64,000 nucleotides of DNA from Brachybacterium saurashtrense. Lineage in GTDB: Bacteria > Actinomycetota > Actinomycetes > Actinomycetales > Dermabacteraceae. Below, in pieces: positions 7,972 to 17,542 of this stretch. The DNA lies in NCBI RefSeq assembly GCF_003355475.1, contig NZ_CP031356.1:1798001-1862000 (forward strand), read 5' to 3'. Made by a program: the position numbers and the translations under genes. Below the pieces are notes generated by a model that did no database searches, was not told the origin of the DNA, and worked only from the letters and a program-made list of their open reading frames with translations. Numbering within the stretch: the stretch's first letter is position 1; each line of letters opens with the position of its first letter.

Positions 7972-10733
7972 ACACGCTCCCCGAACAGGAGGTGCACGCC
8001 GTCGCCGAGGTCGAGCTGGTCGGCGTCCCGCAGCACCACGCCCTCCCGCGGGCGCAGCCGCACCGGGTCGTAGCCGTGGCGGTGCAGGGTGGTGCCGTTG
8101 GTGGTGCCGAGGTCGATCGCGACCACGTGCCATCCCTCCAGGCGCAGCTCGAGGTGGGAGCGGGAGATGTCCTGCTGCGGGCTCGGCACGGTGATCAGCT
8201 GCGGCATGTCGTGCGCGCTGACGCGCGAGGCACGAGGCCGACGGCCGACGATCGCGGTGCGGTCCAGCACGAAACGGTCCCCGGTGGAGATCCTCACCGC
8301 TCCCAGCGGTGGGCGGGTCACGGAACGGGCCGGCCCCTGTAGGGCGGCGCCGCATCCGCGGCAGGTGGAGCTCTCCGGCGAGTTCGCATGGCCCTGCGGG
8401 CAGACCAGGCCGGGCAGCGTCACCTCCGTCCCGGCGCGAGGCGCCTCCTGCCGGGCGAAGGCGGCGGGGGGCGGGGAGTCGGGAGCGTCCTGGTGCCGTC
8501 CCGCGGCGTCGGCCGGGCGCGGGTCCCCTGCCGGGGGGCGCGAGGCGCCGTCGGCCCGGGTGGGGGTCCGGGAGTGCGCGGGATCGGCCGCGTCCCGGGA
8601 CCCCGGCTCCGCGCGATCCTCGCCGGGCGCGGCAGGCGACGGCGGGACCTGTGCGTACGGCGCGGTGCGAGAGGCGGCACCGTGCGGCGGCGCACTGGGG
8701 GCGGAGGCCTGCGGGGCGATCTGCACCTGGGGATAGTCCCGCGGGGGCGGGGGAGGCGCGGCGGCACGCCGGGCGGCGGTCTGCGCGATCTCCGGGGCGC
8801 TCCGGCCCACACCGGGCACCCAGTCGATGAAGTCGCCGGCCGCGGGCGGGGGCTCTGTCGCCGGCGAGGGCTCTGCCGCGGCCGCGGCGGGCGCCGCCGG
8901 CCCCGCGGGGTGCGGGGAGCCGGTGGTGGCCGTCCCCGTCGGGGCGGAGGTCCCGTCGGCGACCGGGGACCTGCCGTCCCGCTCTGCCTGCGGGCCGATC
9001 GGGCGGGCGTGCCCGTCGACGGCCCCAGCGGCTCCGGGCTCGTCGGTGTGCTCCTCGTCCTCACCGCGCCGCACCGCGGCGTCCTCGATGCGCCGGTAGA
9101 TCGTCTGGCCGAAGAGGTCGTCGTAGGAGCGGGAGCTCTCGAGATCTCCCGAGACGGCGGCCGCGCTGCGCGGCGGTTCGGGGGCCTCGGGAGGCGGCGC
9201 GGACTGCTCACCGGCAGCGTCGTGGCCGCGGTCCGCGGGCGGGTGGGACGGGCCGTCGTCCACGCGGTAGACCTGCGTCACCGCGGCCCCCGCGGGGTTC
9301 TCCTGCGGGGCGGCGCGCTCCGGGGCGTCGGCGCTCTCCCGCCGGTCGGCGCCCGCCTGCGGAGCGGTCGTCGGCGAGGACGGCGCCGCACCGTCCTGGG
9401 TCGACGGCGAGGACGGGCCGCCCACCGTGACCTCCGCGGGAGTGCCGGCCGACCGCGACGTCGGGACCGGCGCGGACGCCGCGGCGCGGGCCGCCTGCGC
9501 AGGGGACGCGCTCGCCGCGCCATCGGCCGTCGTCGCGCCATCGGCCGTCGGCCCGGCGGGGGCCGAGCTCTCGCGCGGGGGGCGGCGGTCGAAGAGCGAG
9601 GTGCTCACCAGGCGGCGCCGACCGCTGCCGGCGGTCCGCGGGGCGGCGCCGTCCGTCGCGGCAGGCGAGGGCTGCGGCCCGCGGTCCGACGGCGAGGCGG
9701 GATCCGGCGTGTGCGTCGCAGGGGCGTCCGCGCGTGCGGCAGGGGCCGGGACGGTGGGGGCTGCAGGAGCAGGGGCCGCGGGCGCCATGGGCGCCGGTGC
9801 CGTGCGCTCCGGGTCGGCGGGTTCCGCGCGGGCCGGGGTCGCCGGCGGCGGCGCAGGGGCGGTCCGCGGCGGAGTCGAGGTCTCCGCACCCGACGGCTCC
9901 GCGGCCTGTGGCTCCGCGGCCGGTGCCGTCGGTCCCGGTGCCGCCGTCGCGCCCGCGCCGCTGGTCCCGAACAGACCGGCGAACAGGTTCGGGCCGGAGG
10001 ACGGCGCCTCCCCCGTCGCGGGCGCGCCGGCGCCCTGCACCGGTCGCGGGGAGGGCGGCGGCGCGGTGGTGCGTGCGGTCGGTCCCGGCTCCGACGTCGA
10101 CGTCGACGTCGGAGCCGTGGCGGGCTTCGGGGTCGGGGCCGGTCGTGCGGCGCGCCGCTGCTTCGCCTCCGCCGTCTCGATGGAGCGACCCTCGGCCTCG
10201 ACCTGGGCGGCGAGCGCCGTGCGTTCGGCCTCTCCCAGGCTCTCCGGATCCGTGAGGACCTGCACGAACCCGCGCACGGGAGCGACCCCGGCGACCAGCC
10301 GCGGCGCGCCCGTGCCCTCCTCCGGGGGCAGGTCGCCGAACGCGATCCGATGCACGCCCTCGAGGGTACGGAGCACGAACGGCTCCTCCTCGGTCCCCGC
10401 GACGTGCTGGGCTCCCGCGGCCGTGTACGCCGCGACCGGCGTGCTCCCCTTCACCCCGAGCACCGAGGTGCCCTCGGCATGGAAGCCGAACAGCAGCGCC
10501 GTGAGCGCCTCGAGGCCCGGCAGCTCCCCGGCCGCGACGAGCCGGTCCACGAACTCCTCGGGCGCGGGACGCTCCCCCAGCACCGTCCATGCCGCCTCGA
10601 TCACCTGCTTGCGCAGCCCGGGCACGAGCACGGCCCAGGCGCCGGCGCGCAGCACGAGCGTCGCCGGGCCCTGCCGGGTCCACACTCCCGGTCCGAGCAG
10701 GGGCGCCGCGTCCGGTGCCTGCTCCTCGGTCAT
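7968..10733 (-). CDS. Large FHA-domain protein with zinc ribbon and Pro/Ala-rich linker
   Basis: A 921-residue protein in three parts. Residues 1-200 form an ordered domain of unknown family (GPATLVLRAGAWAVLVPGL, VIEAAWTVLG, GVHRIAFGDLPP). Residues about 205-765 are a very long Pro/Ala/Thr-rich, probably disordered linker. The C-terminus has a zinc ribbon (Cys778, then CRGCG about 16 residues later) and a canonical FHA domain (VGRRPRASRVS, ISRSHLELR, GTTNGT). It overlaps the PP2C gene upstream and the kinase gene downstream by 4 nt each. It is a likely kinase substrate or scaffold; the linker offers many Ser/Thr sites. The N-terminal domain is not recognised. Confidence 0.75.
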   Translation of the reverse strand: MTEEQAPDAAPLLGPGVWTRQGPATLVLRAGAWAVLVPGLRKQVIEAAWTVLGERPAPEEFVDRLVAAGELPGLEALTALLFGFHAEGTSVLGVKGSTPVAAYTAAGAQHVAGTEEEPFVLRTLEGVHRIAFGDLPPEEGTGAPRLVAGVAPVRGFVQVLTDPESLGEAERTALAAQVEAEGRSIETAEAKQRRAARPAPTPKPATAPTSTSTSEPGPTARTTAPPPSPRPVQGAGAPATGEAPSSGPNLFAGLFGTSGAGATAAPGPTAPAAEPQAAEPSGAETSTPPRTAPAPPPATPARAEPADPERTAPAPMAPAAPAPAAPTVPAPAARADAPATHTPDPASPSDRGPQPSPAATDGAAPRTAGSGRRRLVSTSLFDRRPPRESSAPAGPTADGATTADGAASASPAQAARAAASAPVPTSRSAGTPAEVTVGGPSSPSTQDGAAPSSPTTAPQAGADRRESADAPERAAPQENPAGAAVTQVYRVDDGPSHPPADRGHDAAGEQSAPPPEAPEPPRSAAAVSGDLESSRSYDDLFGQTIYRRIEDAAVRRGEDEEHTDEPGAAGAVDGHARPIGPQAERDGRSPVADGTSAPTGTATTGSPHPAGPAAPAAAAAEPSPATEPPPAAGDFIDWVPGVGRSAPEIAQTAARRAAAPPPPPRDYPQVQIAPQASAPSAPPHGAASRTAPYAQVPPSPAAPGEDRAEPGSRDAADPAHSRTPTRADGASRPPAGDPRPADAAGRHQDAPDSPPPAAFARQEAPRAGTEVTLPGLVCPQGHANSPESSTCRGCGAALQGPARSVTRPPLGAVRISTGDRFVLDRTAIVGRRPRASRVSAHDMPQLITVPSPQQDISRSHLELRLEGWHVVAIDLGTTNGTTLHRHGYDPVRLRPREGVVLRDADQLDLGDGVHLLFGERV

Positions 10734-11608
10734 CGGGCGCCGTCCTCACGCAGACCGCGCGGCAGCGTGTCCTCGTCGACCTCCGTCTCGGCGTCCTCGG
10801 TCGGCGATTCGGCACTGCCGGCGGTGTTCTCCGCCGCGAGCGACTGCCCCACCACCTCGACGGCCTCGACGACCACCACGCTGATGTTGTCGTGGCCGCC
10901 CCCGTCCAGTGCGCGCCCCACCAGGTCGCGGCACACGGTGCGGACGTCCACCGGGCTGCGGAGCAGGCGCTCGATGGAGGCGTCGTCCACCTCGCCGGTG
11001 AGCCCGTCCGAGCAGATCAGCATCCGATCCCCGGTCTCCGCGGGGATCAGCCAGTAGTCCGGATCCGAGTCGGGGCCGGCCCCGAGCGCCCGGGTGACCA
11101 TGTGACGGTACGGGTGGGTCCTGGCCTGCTCGACGGTGAGGTCGCCGCGGTCCATGAGCTCCTGGACCACCGAGTGGTCCACGCTGACCTGCTCGAAGAT
11201 CTCGCCCGAGAGCCGGTACACGCGGGAGTCGCCGAGGTTGAGCACCACCCAGTAGCCCACGCCGTCGAGCACCATAGTCGCGACCACCGCGACGGTGGTG
11301 CCCGCGCCGCGGGTGGACTCGCCGCCCAGCTCGCCGATCCGCACCCCGGCCGCACGGAGCGCGTCGCCCAGCTGCTCGACGCTCACGTTCTCCTGGATGG
11401 TGAGCTTCTCGAACTCCTCCACCGTGATGGCGCTGGCGACCTCTCCGGCGTTGTGCCCGCCCATGCCGTCGGCGACCAGGAAGATCGGGGGCACGTCGAG
11501 AATGCTGTCCTCATTGGTGGCACGCACGTGGCCCACGTGCGTCATCGAGGCGGAGACGACCCGGACGGTGCCGTGGAGGTCCGGATCGGACAGGGAGCGG
11601 TCGGTCAC
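10730..11608 (-). CDS. PP2C-family Ser/Thr phosphatase (PstP-like)
   Basis: A 292-residue phosphatase with the expected PPM motifs: RATNEDS, FLVADGMGGHNAG, STRGAGTTV, VLNLGDSRVYR, MLICSDGLTGEV and GGHDNISVVVV. The metal-binding aspartates are all present. It lacks the transmembrane helix of mycobacterial PstP and ends in a short acidic tail, so it is probably cytosolic. It should reverse the phosphorylation made by the kinase two genes downstream. The 4-nt overlaps with both neighbours indicate coupled translation. Confidence 0.92.
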   Translation of the reverse strand: MTDRSLSDPDLHGTVRVVSASMTHVGHVRATNEDSILDVPPIFLVADGMGGHNAGEVASAITVEEFEKLTIQENVSVEQLGDALRAAGVRIGELGGESTRGAGTTVAVVATMVLDGVGYWVVLNLGDSRVYRLSGEIFEQVSVDHSVVQELMDRGDLTVEQARTHPYRHMVTRALGAGPDSDPDYWLIPAETGDRMLICSDGLTGEVDDASIERLLRSPVDVRTVCRDLVGRALDGGGHDNISVVVVEAVEVVGQSLAAENTAGSAESPTEDAETEVDEDTLPRGLREDGAR

Positions 11609-13629
11609 TGCACCCTCTCCACGGAGAGGGTGCGGTCGCCCACCGAGAGCCGAGCACCCTCGGGCAGCACGGTCGGGGTGTCGGGCACGAGGCTCTCGCG
11701 GGTGCCGTCCTCGCGCTGGATCGCGGAGCCGTTGGTGGAGCCCAGGTCCGTCACGGTGATGTCGTCCCCTGTGCCGTCCACGCGCAGGTGCGTCTTGGAG
11801 ACTGAACGGGTCTCGTCACGCATCACGAACAGCACCTCGCCCTCGCCGGCGCTGGGGTTGCGGCCCACCACCACCGCGCCCTCGACGATGCGCTCGGCGC
11901 CGTCGTCGGTGACCAGTCGGAGCTTCGGGGCCTCGGGCGGGCGCACGGCGGAGATGCGGGTCTGCTCGAGGTCGCCCAGGGGGTCGTCCGGGGCGGTGAG
12001 CCGGGTCTGCTCGTCGACGGCGTCGTCCTGCCCTGCCCAGGCGTCACCGGTGATGTCGCTCGGAGGGGCGGCGGACGGCGACGGGGCGGGCTGCGCGCCC
12101 GCGTCGTGATGCGCACCGTCCGCCGGAGCGGACGGGGGCACCGGTGCCGCTGCCTCCTGGTGCGGGACGGCCGGAGGCGGCCCCCAGCTCTGCACGGGCT
12201 CCTGCGGAGGGGCGGCGGACGGCGACGAGGCGGGGTCCTGGCTCGGAGGCGGAGGCTGCGGCTCCCACGAGGGCTGCGGCTCAGCGCTCGGCGGGCCCCA
12301 GGTCCCCTGCGGCTCAGCGCTCGGCGGACCCCACGTCCCCTGCGGCTCAGCGCTCGGCGGACCCCACGTCCCCTGCGGCTCCGCGCTGGGCCGGCCCCAG
12401 GACGTCGGGGAATCCGAGCGCGGCCGGTCCCGGGGATCCTGTGCCGGCATCGGCTCGATGGGCGGCGGGGCCCACCCCGAGTCCGTGCTCTGCACGAGAG
12501 CGGCATCCTGCGCGGGAGCCTGCCCCCACCCGGTGCCGGCGGCAGGTGCCTCCGGCTCCGGCGCCCTGGAGACGGGCGGCGCGTACGGGCTGGGGGCCGA
12601 CGGCGGCGCCTGCCCCCAGCCCTCGCCGCCGGTCTGCGCCGAGTGCTGCTCCGCCGAGGGGTCGCGCCACGCCGCGCCGGGCTCGGCCATGAGGTTCTCG
12701 TGGGTGGTCACCGCCACCGACGGCGAGCCGAGGTAGTGCTCAGAGCTCGCGCGCTCGAAGTTGTCCGGGCGCGGGGCCAGCGGGTTCCTCCCGGCCTTGA
12801 CGTCCACGACGACCGAGTCCACGGCGCGGTCGTGCAGACCGCGCAGCTGCCTGCGGGGATCGATGAAGATCGACAGCGCCATGATCAGCGGCACCAGGCC
12901 GTAGAGGAACCATCGGCCCAGGGCCCGCAGGAATCCGAGCGCGCCGGGCGCGCTCCCCCGGGTGACGCGCAGTCCCAGGATCAGCTTCCCGAGCGTGAAT
13001 CCCTTCGCCCCGGACAACCAGATGATCAGCACCGTGTAGGCGACGGGCAGGGCCACGCCCACGCCGATCAGGATGAACGGCAGCAGTGCGCCCGGCTCCG
13101 AGTCGAGCGCGATGAGCAGCGTTCCCACGATCAGCGGCACCATCACGAGCGTCGCCAGGATCCCGTCGATCACCGCGGCGATCAGGCGCTTGGCCGGCGG
13201 GGCCGGAACGCACCCGTCCAGCGGGGCCGCGAACGGGGAGAGCGACGGCATCGCGTCGGCCGCCGGCGCGGGCGAACCGCCGCCGCTCGGGGCGCCCGGT
13301 ACGGCACCGGGGGCGTTCTGGGACATCGGTGGCTGGGTGACCATCATCCGATCGTACTGTTCCCCGGGCCGCAGCGCGGTGGCGCCCGGCGCCTTCGGCT
13401 CCAGGGACTCCCGCGTGATCAGCTCGATCCCCTCGTCGGCCTCCTCCTCGCCCGGCACGGCGCCGAGGTCGCGGGAGCGCGGGACGGGTGGGGCCGACCA
13501 GGCACCGGGAGCATCCGTGGCACGGCGCTGGTAGGGAGAGGCCTGGTAGCGCGCACCGCACTCCCCGCAGATCACCGCCCCGGCGCTCAGGAGCGTTCCG
13601 CAGGTGCTGCAGTATCGCGTCTCGTTCAT
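11605..13629 (-). CDS. RDD membrane protein with N-terminal zinc ribbon and C-terminal FHA domain
   Basis: A 674-residue protein. CxxC pairs at Cys7/10 and Cys21/24 form a zinc ribbon. An RDD domain begins near Lys147 (RLIAAVIDGILATLVMVPLI, GFTLGKLILGLRV, RRQLRGLHDRAVDSVVV) and has several membrane helices. Residues about 300-575 are a Pro/Gln/Trp-rich linker containing an 11-residue tandem repeat. The C-terminal FHA domain has VVGRNPSAGEGEV, VSKTHLRVD and LGSTNGS. The ATG at 13629 overlaps the stop of the transglutaminase-like gene by 4 nt; longer upstream readings are shadows. It may anchor phospho-dependent assembly at the membrane (inference). Confidence 0.82.
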   Translation of the reverse strand: MNETRYCSTCGTLLSAGAVICGECGARYQASPYQRRATDAPGAWSAPPVPRSRDLGAVPGEEEADEGIELITRESLEPKAPGATALRPGEQYDRMMVTQPPMSQNAPGAVPGAPSGGGSPAPAADAMPSLSPFAAPLDGCVPAPPAKRLIAAVIDGILATLVMVPLIVGTLLIALDSEPGALLPFILIGVGVALPVAYTVLIIWLSGAKGFTLGKLILGLRVTRGSAPGALGFLRALGRWFLYGLVPLIMALSIFIDPRRQLRGLHDRAVDSVVVDVKAGRNPLAPRPDNFERASSEHYLGSPSVAVTTHENLMAEPGAAWRDPSAEQHSAQTGGEGWGQAPPSAPSPYAPPVSRAPEPEAPAAGTGWGQAPAQDAALVQSTDSGWAPPPIEPMPAQDPRDRPRSDSPTSWGRPSAEPQGTWGPPSAEPQGTWGPPSAEPQGTWGPPSAEPQPSWEPQPPPPSQDPASSPSAAPPQEPVQSWGPPPAVPHQEAAAPVPPSAPADGAHHDAGAQPAPSPSAAPPSDITGDAWAGQDDAVDEQTRLTAPDDPLGDLEQTRISAVRPPEAPKLRLVTDDGAERIVEGAVVVGRNPSAGEGEVLFVMRDETRSVSKTHLRVDGTGDDITVTDLGSTNGSAIQREDGTRESLVPDTPTVLPEGARLSVGDRTLSVERVQ
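12302..12400 (-). repeat. 33-bp in-frame tandem repeat in the RDD-FHA gene
   Basis: Copies start at 12302, 12335 and 12368, exactly 33 nt apart. They encode an 11-residue unit of the type PPSAEPQGTWG. The first two copies are almost identical and the third has diverged; a further degraded copy lies at about 12270-12300. Expansion of a disordered linker by recent duplication is the simplest reading. Confidence 0.85.
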
Positions 13630-16139
13630 CGGGAGCGTCCCTTCCTCGATGGCGTCGATGTCGTCGCCGCGGGGCGCGGCGCCGCGCGGCGTCGCATCGC
13701 CGCGGCACGTCGTGCGGCCTTCACCCGTGACCGGGTGCGTGCACGCTCCCGCTTCCGCTCCGCGCGCCGGTCCGTGGAGAGACGCCGGAACGAGCGCAGC
13801 GAGAGCGCCGCGCGGACCCGACGATGCCACGGCACCGCCGCGGCCATCCGGCGACGGGCCGCCATGACCTGCGTCCAGTACTCCTCGGAGGCCTCCGGCG
13901 GCAGATCGTCCGGCCCGAACACGGCTCTGTCGGCCCTCGAGGCGAGCAGTGCCGCGCCCACCGAGGGGCTCTCCGCCTCCAGCATCGCCGCGGTCTCGGA
14001 CCGGGTGCGCAGGGGATCAGGTGCCCGGCCCATGTCCGCCATCAGGTCGAGGATCTCCTGCCATCCGCCGTCGATCCGCTCCGCGAGCAGGTCACGGCCG
14101 CGGCGTCGGCGCCGACGCATCACCTTCGCGCCCACGATCCCGGCGGCGGCCAGCAGCGCGAGCAGCACCGGGAGCGCGGCGAACCCCAGGTAGACCACCC
14201 ACGAGGTGGTCTCCGGCGGGTCCTCGCCCTCCTCCCCGGAGTCCTCGCTCATCGCTCCGGGCGGCGGGTTCGGCGGCTCGGCCGGCGGGGGCGGCGGCTG
14301 CGCGACCTGCGGCAGCGGCTTGTCCACCTGCTGCGGTTCGATCTCGGTGGGGTCCTCGTCCTCGTCGGGTGCGGGCTCGAAGCGCACCCAGCCGAGGTCG
14401 TCGAACTTCACCTCCACCCAGGCGGTGACGTCCTGGCCGGTGATCGTGACGGTGCCCTCCTGCCCCTCGGGCACCTCGAAGCCCATCACCACCCGTGCGG
14501 GCATCCCGATCGAACGCGCCAGCACCGCGGTGAGCGCCGCGTACTGCTCCTCGTCGCCGATGCGCCCCAGCGGCTGCGCGTCCGGGGAGTCCTCGTCGAA
14601 GCCCACTTCCTCGAGCATCGCGAGCAGCCGCCCGGCACCGTGCCCGGAGAGGGAGGCGGTGTCGTCCTCGAGACCGTGCGAATAGAACGCGTCCGTCTTG
14701 ACCTGGCGAGACAGGGACTGGAAGCGTTCGACGTCCGAGTCGGAGTCCCCGGCCCACTCGTCCGCGACCTGGGCGAACTGATCCACCGTCGAGTTCTCCG
14801 GCAGGTCGATGTCCGCGAAGGTCGCCGTCTTCAGCTGCTCGGCCCCGGGCTCGGTGTACGGCTCGTAGGCGAGCTGATAGGTGTCGCCCTGCTGCACGCC
14901 GAGGGCGTTGACGGCCGTCTGGGACTGCTGGTTCAGGTACAGGTTCTCGGTGATCGCGCTGGTGCGCTCGGGCTCGATCTCCTCGACGTCGAGGCGGTTC
15001 AGCCGTGTGCCCAGCGTGGGCAGCCACACCCCGCGATAGCCGCCGATCGTCACCGTCGAGGTGGCCTCCTGCGTGCTCCCCTCGCGCAGGTCGACCCCGG
15101 GAGCAGTGCGCAGGAACGCCCCGGACGCGCTGTCCTTCGACTGGCTGCTGGCCACGTTGTACACCTGGAGGTCCCACTGGTCCATGCCCGCCAGGCGGAT
15201 CTTCTCCCCGCTGCTCACCCCGGTGATGGTGAACAGCTCCTCCTCCCGCTGGTTCTTGAGGTAGCCGCGGAACTCGGAGAGCGGGGAGACGTAGTCGTGG
15301 GGATCGAAGGGCGGGGCGATGTGGTCGCGGGCCGCGTACCGGATGGTGCCCGAGGGCGGGTCCAGCAGCGAGTGCGCGGCCACCGCACCGCCCCCGGCCA
15401 GCGCCATGATCAGCGCTCCCCCGATCACGCGCCGGCGCAGCACCGGGTTCTGCCAGGAGCCCGGCCGCACGCTGTCGGAGATGATCGTGGACTGGGCGCT
15501 GGAGAGCCGATCGCCCTCGAAGCGCCAGGTCAGCCAGGCCACCGAGAGGATCGCGAAGACGACTCCGCGCACCACCGGCTGGACCGCGCGATCGGTGCCG
15601 AAGACGATCGTGACCGCCATCAGCACCAGCGGGAACAGCCAGGCGAGCACGTAGAGACGGCTGCGCAGCACCGTGCTCGTGCCCAGCAGCACGAGCAGCA
15701 GGGTGCTCAGCCACACCACGGCCAGCACGCCCTGCGCCGCACCGACCGGCGGGGCCACCGTGAGCACCGACTTCCAAGCGGTGACGGGCGCGCGCAGCAG
15801 CTCCCACAGCGATCCCGGCGTGGGCAGGATCCCGAACAGCGCGCGGGTGGGCGCGGCGACCATCGGTCCGATCAGGAAGTGCACCAGCAGCACCAGCGGC
15901 GCGATGCGCAGCGGCCCCCAGCGCCAGCGCGCCCCGATCAGCGCGATCAGCGTGCCGAGCACGAGGGCCATCACGCCGGTGAGCAGGTACTGCAGCCCTC
16001 CGTAGACGTGGTGGAAGCCCAGCACGGCGAGGAGGAACAGCGCGCTGAGCGCGCTGACGTCGAGGATCCGCCGGCGCAGGGGGACGGTCTCGAAGTAGCT
16101 CGCCGGGCGTGGGCGCGCGGAGCGTGCGGCGGCGCTCAT
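13626..16139 (-). CDS. TgpA-like DUF3488/transglutaminase-fold membrane protein, triad lost
   Basis: An 837-residue protein with the usual layout: several N-terminal membrane helices (about 30-250), a large extracytoplasmic region with a transglutaminase-like core, one further helix (VVYLGFAALPVLLALLAAAGIVGA) and a basic cytoplasmic tail. The expected catalytic positions are all changed. The Cys of G-x-C-E-Q is Glu530 (GDEEQYAALT), the His of HAWVEV is Thr572 (TAWVEV) and the Asp of fDpTP is Glu588 (RFEPAP). It is therefore probably a non-enzymatic fold. It overlaps both its DUF58 and RDD neighbours by 4 nt, in the standard MoxR-DUF58-TgpA order. Confidence 0.85.
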   Translation of the reverse strand: MSAAARSARPRPASYFETVPLRRRILDVSALSALFLLAVLGFHHVYGGLQYLLTGVMALVLGTLIALIGARWRWGPLRIAPLVLLVHFLIGPMVAAPTRALFGILPTPGSLWELLRAPVTAWKSVLTVAPPVGAAQGVLAVVWLSTLLLVLLGTSTVLRSRLYVLAWLFPLVLMAVTIVFGTDRAVQPVVRGVVFAILSVAWLTWRFEGDRLSSAQSTIISDSVRPGSWQNPVLRRRVIGGALIMALAGGGAVAAHSLLDPPSGTIRYAARDHIAPPFDPHDYVSPLSEFRGYLKNQREEELFTITGVSSGEKIRLAGMDQWDLQVYNVASSQSKDSASGAFLRTAPGVDLREGSTQEATSTVTIGGYRGVWLPTLGTRLNRLDVEEIEPERTSAITENLYLNQQSQTAVNALGVQQGDTYQLAYEPYTEPGAEQLKTATFADIDLPENSTVDQFAQVADEWAGDSDSDVERFQSLSRQVKTDAFYSHGLEDDTASLSGHGAGRLLAMLEEVGFDEDSPDAQPLGRIGDEEQYAALTAVLARSIGMPARVVMGFEVPEGQEGTVTITGQDVTAWVEVKFDDLGWVRFEPAPDEDEDPTEIEPQQVDKPLPQVAQPPPPPAEPPNPPPGAMSEDSGEEGEDPPETTSWVVYLGFAALPVLLALLAAAGIVGAKVMRRRRRRGRDLLAERIDGGWQEILDLMADMGRAPDPLRTRSETAAMLEAESPSVGAALLASRADRAVFGPDDLPPEASEEYWTQVMAARRRMAAAVPWHRRVRAALSLRSFRRLSTDRRAERKRERARTRSRVKAARRAAAMRRRAAPRPAATTSTPSRKGRSR

Positions 16140-17542
16140 CGGCCCACCGCCCGCAGGGCCCTCGCCAGGGTGTCCAGCGACCCGAGAGTGACCACGTCGA
16201 GGCCGCCGATCGCGGAGCGGGTCACCTCGGCGCCGTCCACGCAGCGGATCGCCACGGCGGTGACGCCCACCGGCAGCTGCGTGGCGGCGGCGTTGAGCTC
16301 ACGGGCGGTGGTGTGGGACCCCACCACGATCATCACGGAGGAGGCGTTCGGCGCGAGATCGGCGGCCCGCTGTCCGATGGTGTGGAAGGGGGGCCGTTCC
16401 CTGGTCCGCTCGACCACGGTGTAGTCGTCCATCAGCTGCCGCATCGTGGTGGTCCGCTGGGTCTCCTCGACGGTGAAGGCGGTCAGCTCCTTCTCCTCCC
16501 GGTAGGTCTGGCCGGCGATCGACGCCGCGGCGGAGACGGCGAGCTCGAACTCGTCATCGCTCTCGTAGTGGTCGGCCCGGGTGTCCAGCGCGACCACCAC
16601 GTGCGAGCGCCTGGTCTCCTCGAACTGACGCACCATGAGCTTCCCGGTGCGGGCCGTGGTGCGCCAGTGCACGTGGCGGCGGTCGTCCCCGGGGACGTAG
16701 TCGCGCAGCGCGTGGAAGGCGATGTCGGAGCTAGAGAGATGGGAGGAGGGCGTGCCCTCGAGATCGCGGAGGAAGCCGGTGGCCGCCTCGTCGAGGCGCA
16801 CCGTGCGCGGGTGCACGTACAGCTCCTGGGCCTGCGCCCAGGTGACCTGGCGGCGCATCAGGGAGAGCGGGTCGTCGCGCACGGAGCGCACCGGCCCCAC
16901 CACCAGCACCGCGCGCCGCTTGGTGGGCACGGCGAAGAGCTCCTCGTGCTCGTCCTCGGGACCGAGCCGCGGGACCAGGAACTGGGCGGTGGCCGCACCG
17001 ACGGCCAGCTCGATCCGCGAGGGCAGGATCGGGCGCTGGGTGGGGTTGGCGACCTCGACCCGGCCCACGGCCCGGGTGCCCACCACGACGCGGTGGGTCT
17101 GCAGGTCCAGGGTGACCCGGTAGGAGGCGCGTCCCAGCACGAACAGCGCGGCGATCACGAGCGGCACGCTCAGCACGAACGCGATCACGTTCAGCTCCGT
17201 GACGTGCAGGGCGAGACCGATCGTCCAGCAGACGACGGTGGCGCCGAGCACGGCCCAGCCGATCGGCGAGACCACGTCCAGGACCGGGTGGAGGCGGTCC
17301 CGCCACAGGGCGGCCACGCGCGCCCGCACGCCGCGGAGCCCGCCCCGGGAGTGGCCGACGGCCTGGGGCGCAGCGCCCGGCGCGCCGGCGGCGTCCGAGG
17401 AACTCGCTGCCTGCGTCGCGCCGGTGGCGTCGGCGGGCGAGGGCGCCGGTACGCCCTCGGCGGCGCGTCGTCGACCCCTGCGCCCTCGCACCTCGCGGCG
17501 ACGGGACGGCGGGGGCTGTGTGCGCGGTCCGGACCCGCTCAT
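16136..17542 (-). CDS. DUF58 domain-containing membrane protein
   Basis: A 468-residue protein. A basic Arg-rich N-terminus and a flexible segment precede two membrane helices (IGWAVLGATVVCWTIGLALH and NVIAFVLSVPLVIAALFVLG). The DUF58 signature follows: DIAFHALRDYVPGDDRRHVHW, then RTTARTGKLMVRQFE. The rest has a VWA-like pattern (VVVALDTRAD). DUF58 proteins work with MoxR ATPases as substrate adaptors or chaperone partners. The start at 17542 is chosen because this ATG overlaps the moxR stop by 4 nt; upstream extension reads into shadow sequence. Confidence 0.88.
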   Translation of the reverse strand: MSGSGPRTQPPPSRRREVRGRRGRRRAAEGVPAPSPADATGATQAASSSDAAGAPGAAPQAVGHSRGGLRGVRARVAALWRDRLHPVLDVVSPIGWAVLGATVVCWTIGLALHVTELNVIAFVLSVPLVIAALFVLGRASYRVTLDLQTHRVVVGTRAVGRVEVANPTQRPILPSRIELAVGAATAQFLVPRLGPEDEHEELFAVPTKRRAVLVVGPVRSVRDDPLSLMRRQVTWAQAQELYVHPRTVRLDEAATGFLRDLEGTPSSHLSSSDIAFHALRDYVPGDDRRHVHWRTTARTGKLMVRQFEETRRSHVVVALDTRADHYESDDEFELAVSAAASIAGQTYREEKELTAFTVEETQRTTTMRQLMDDYTVVERTRERPPFHTIGQRAADLAPNASSVMIVVGSHTTARELNAAATQLPVGVTAVAIRCVDGAEVTRSAIGGLDVVTLGSLDTLARALRAVGR

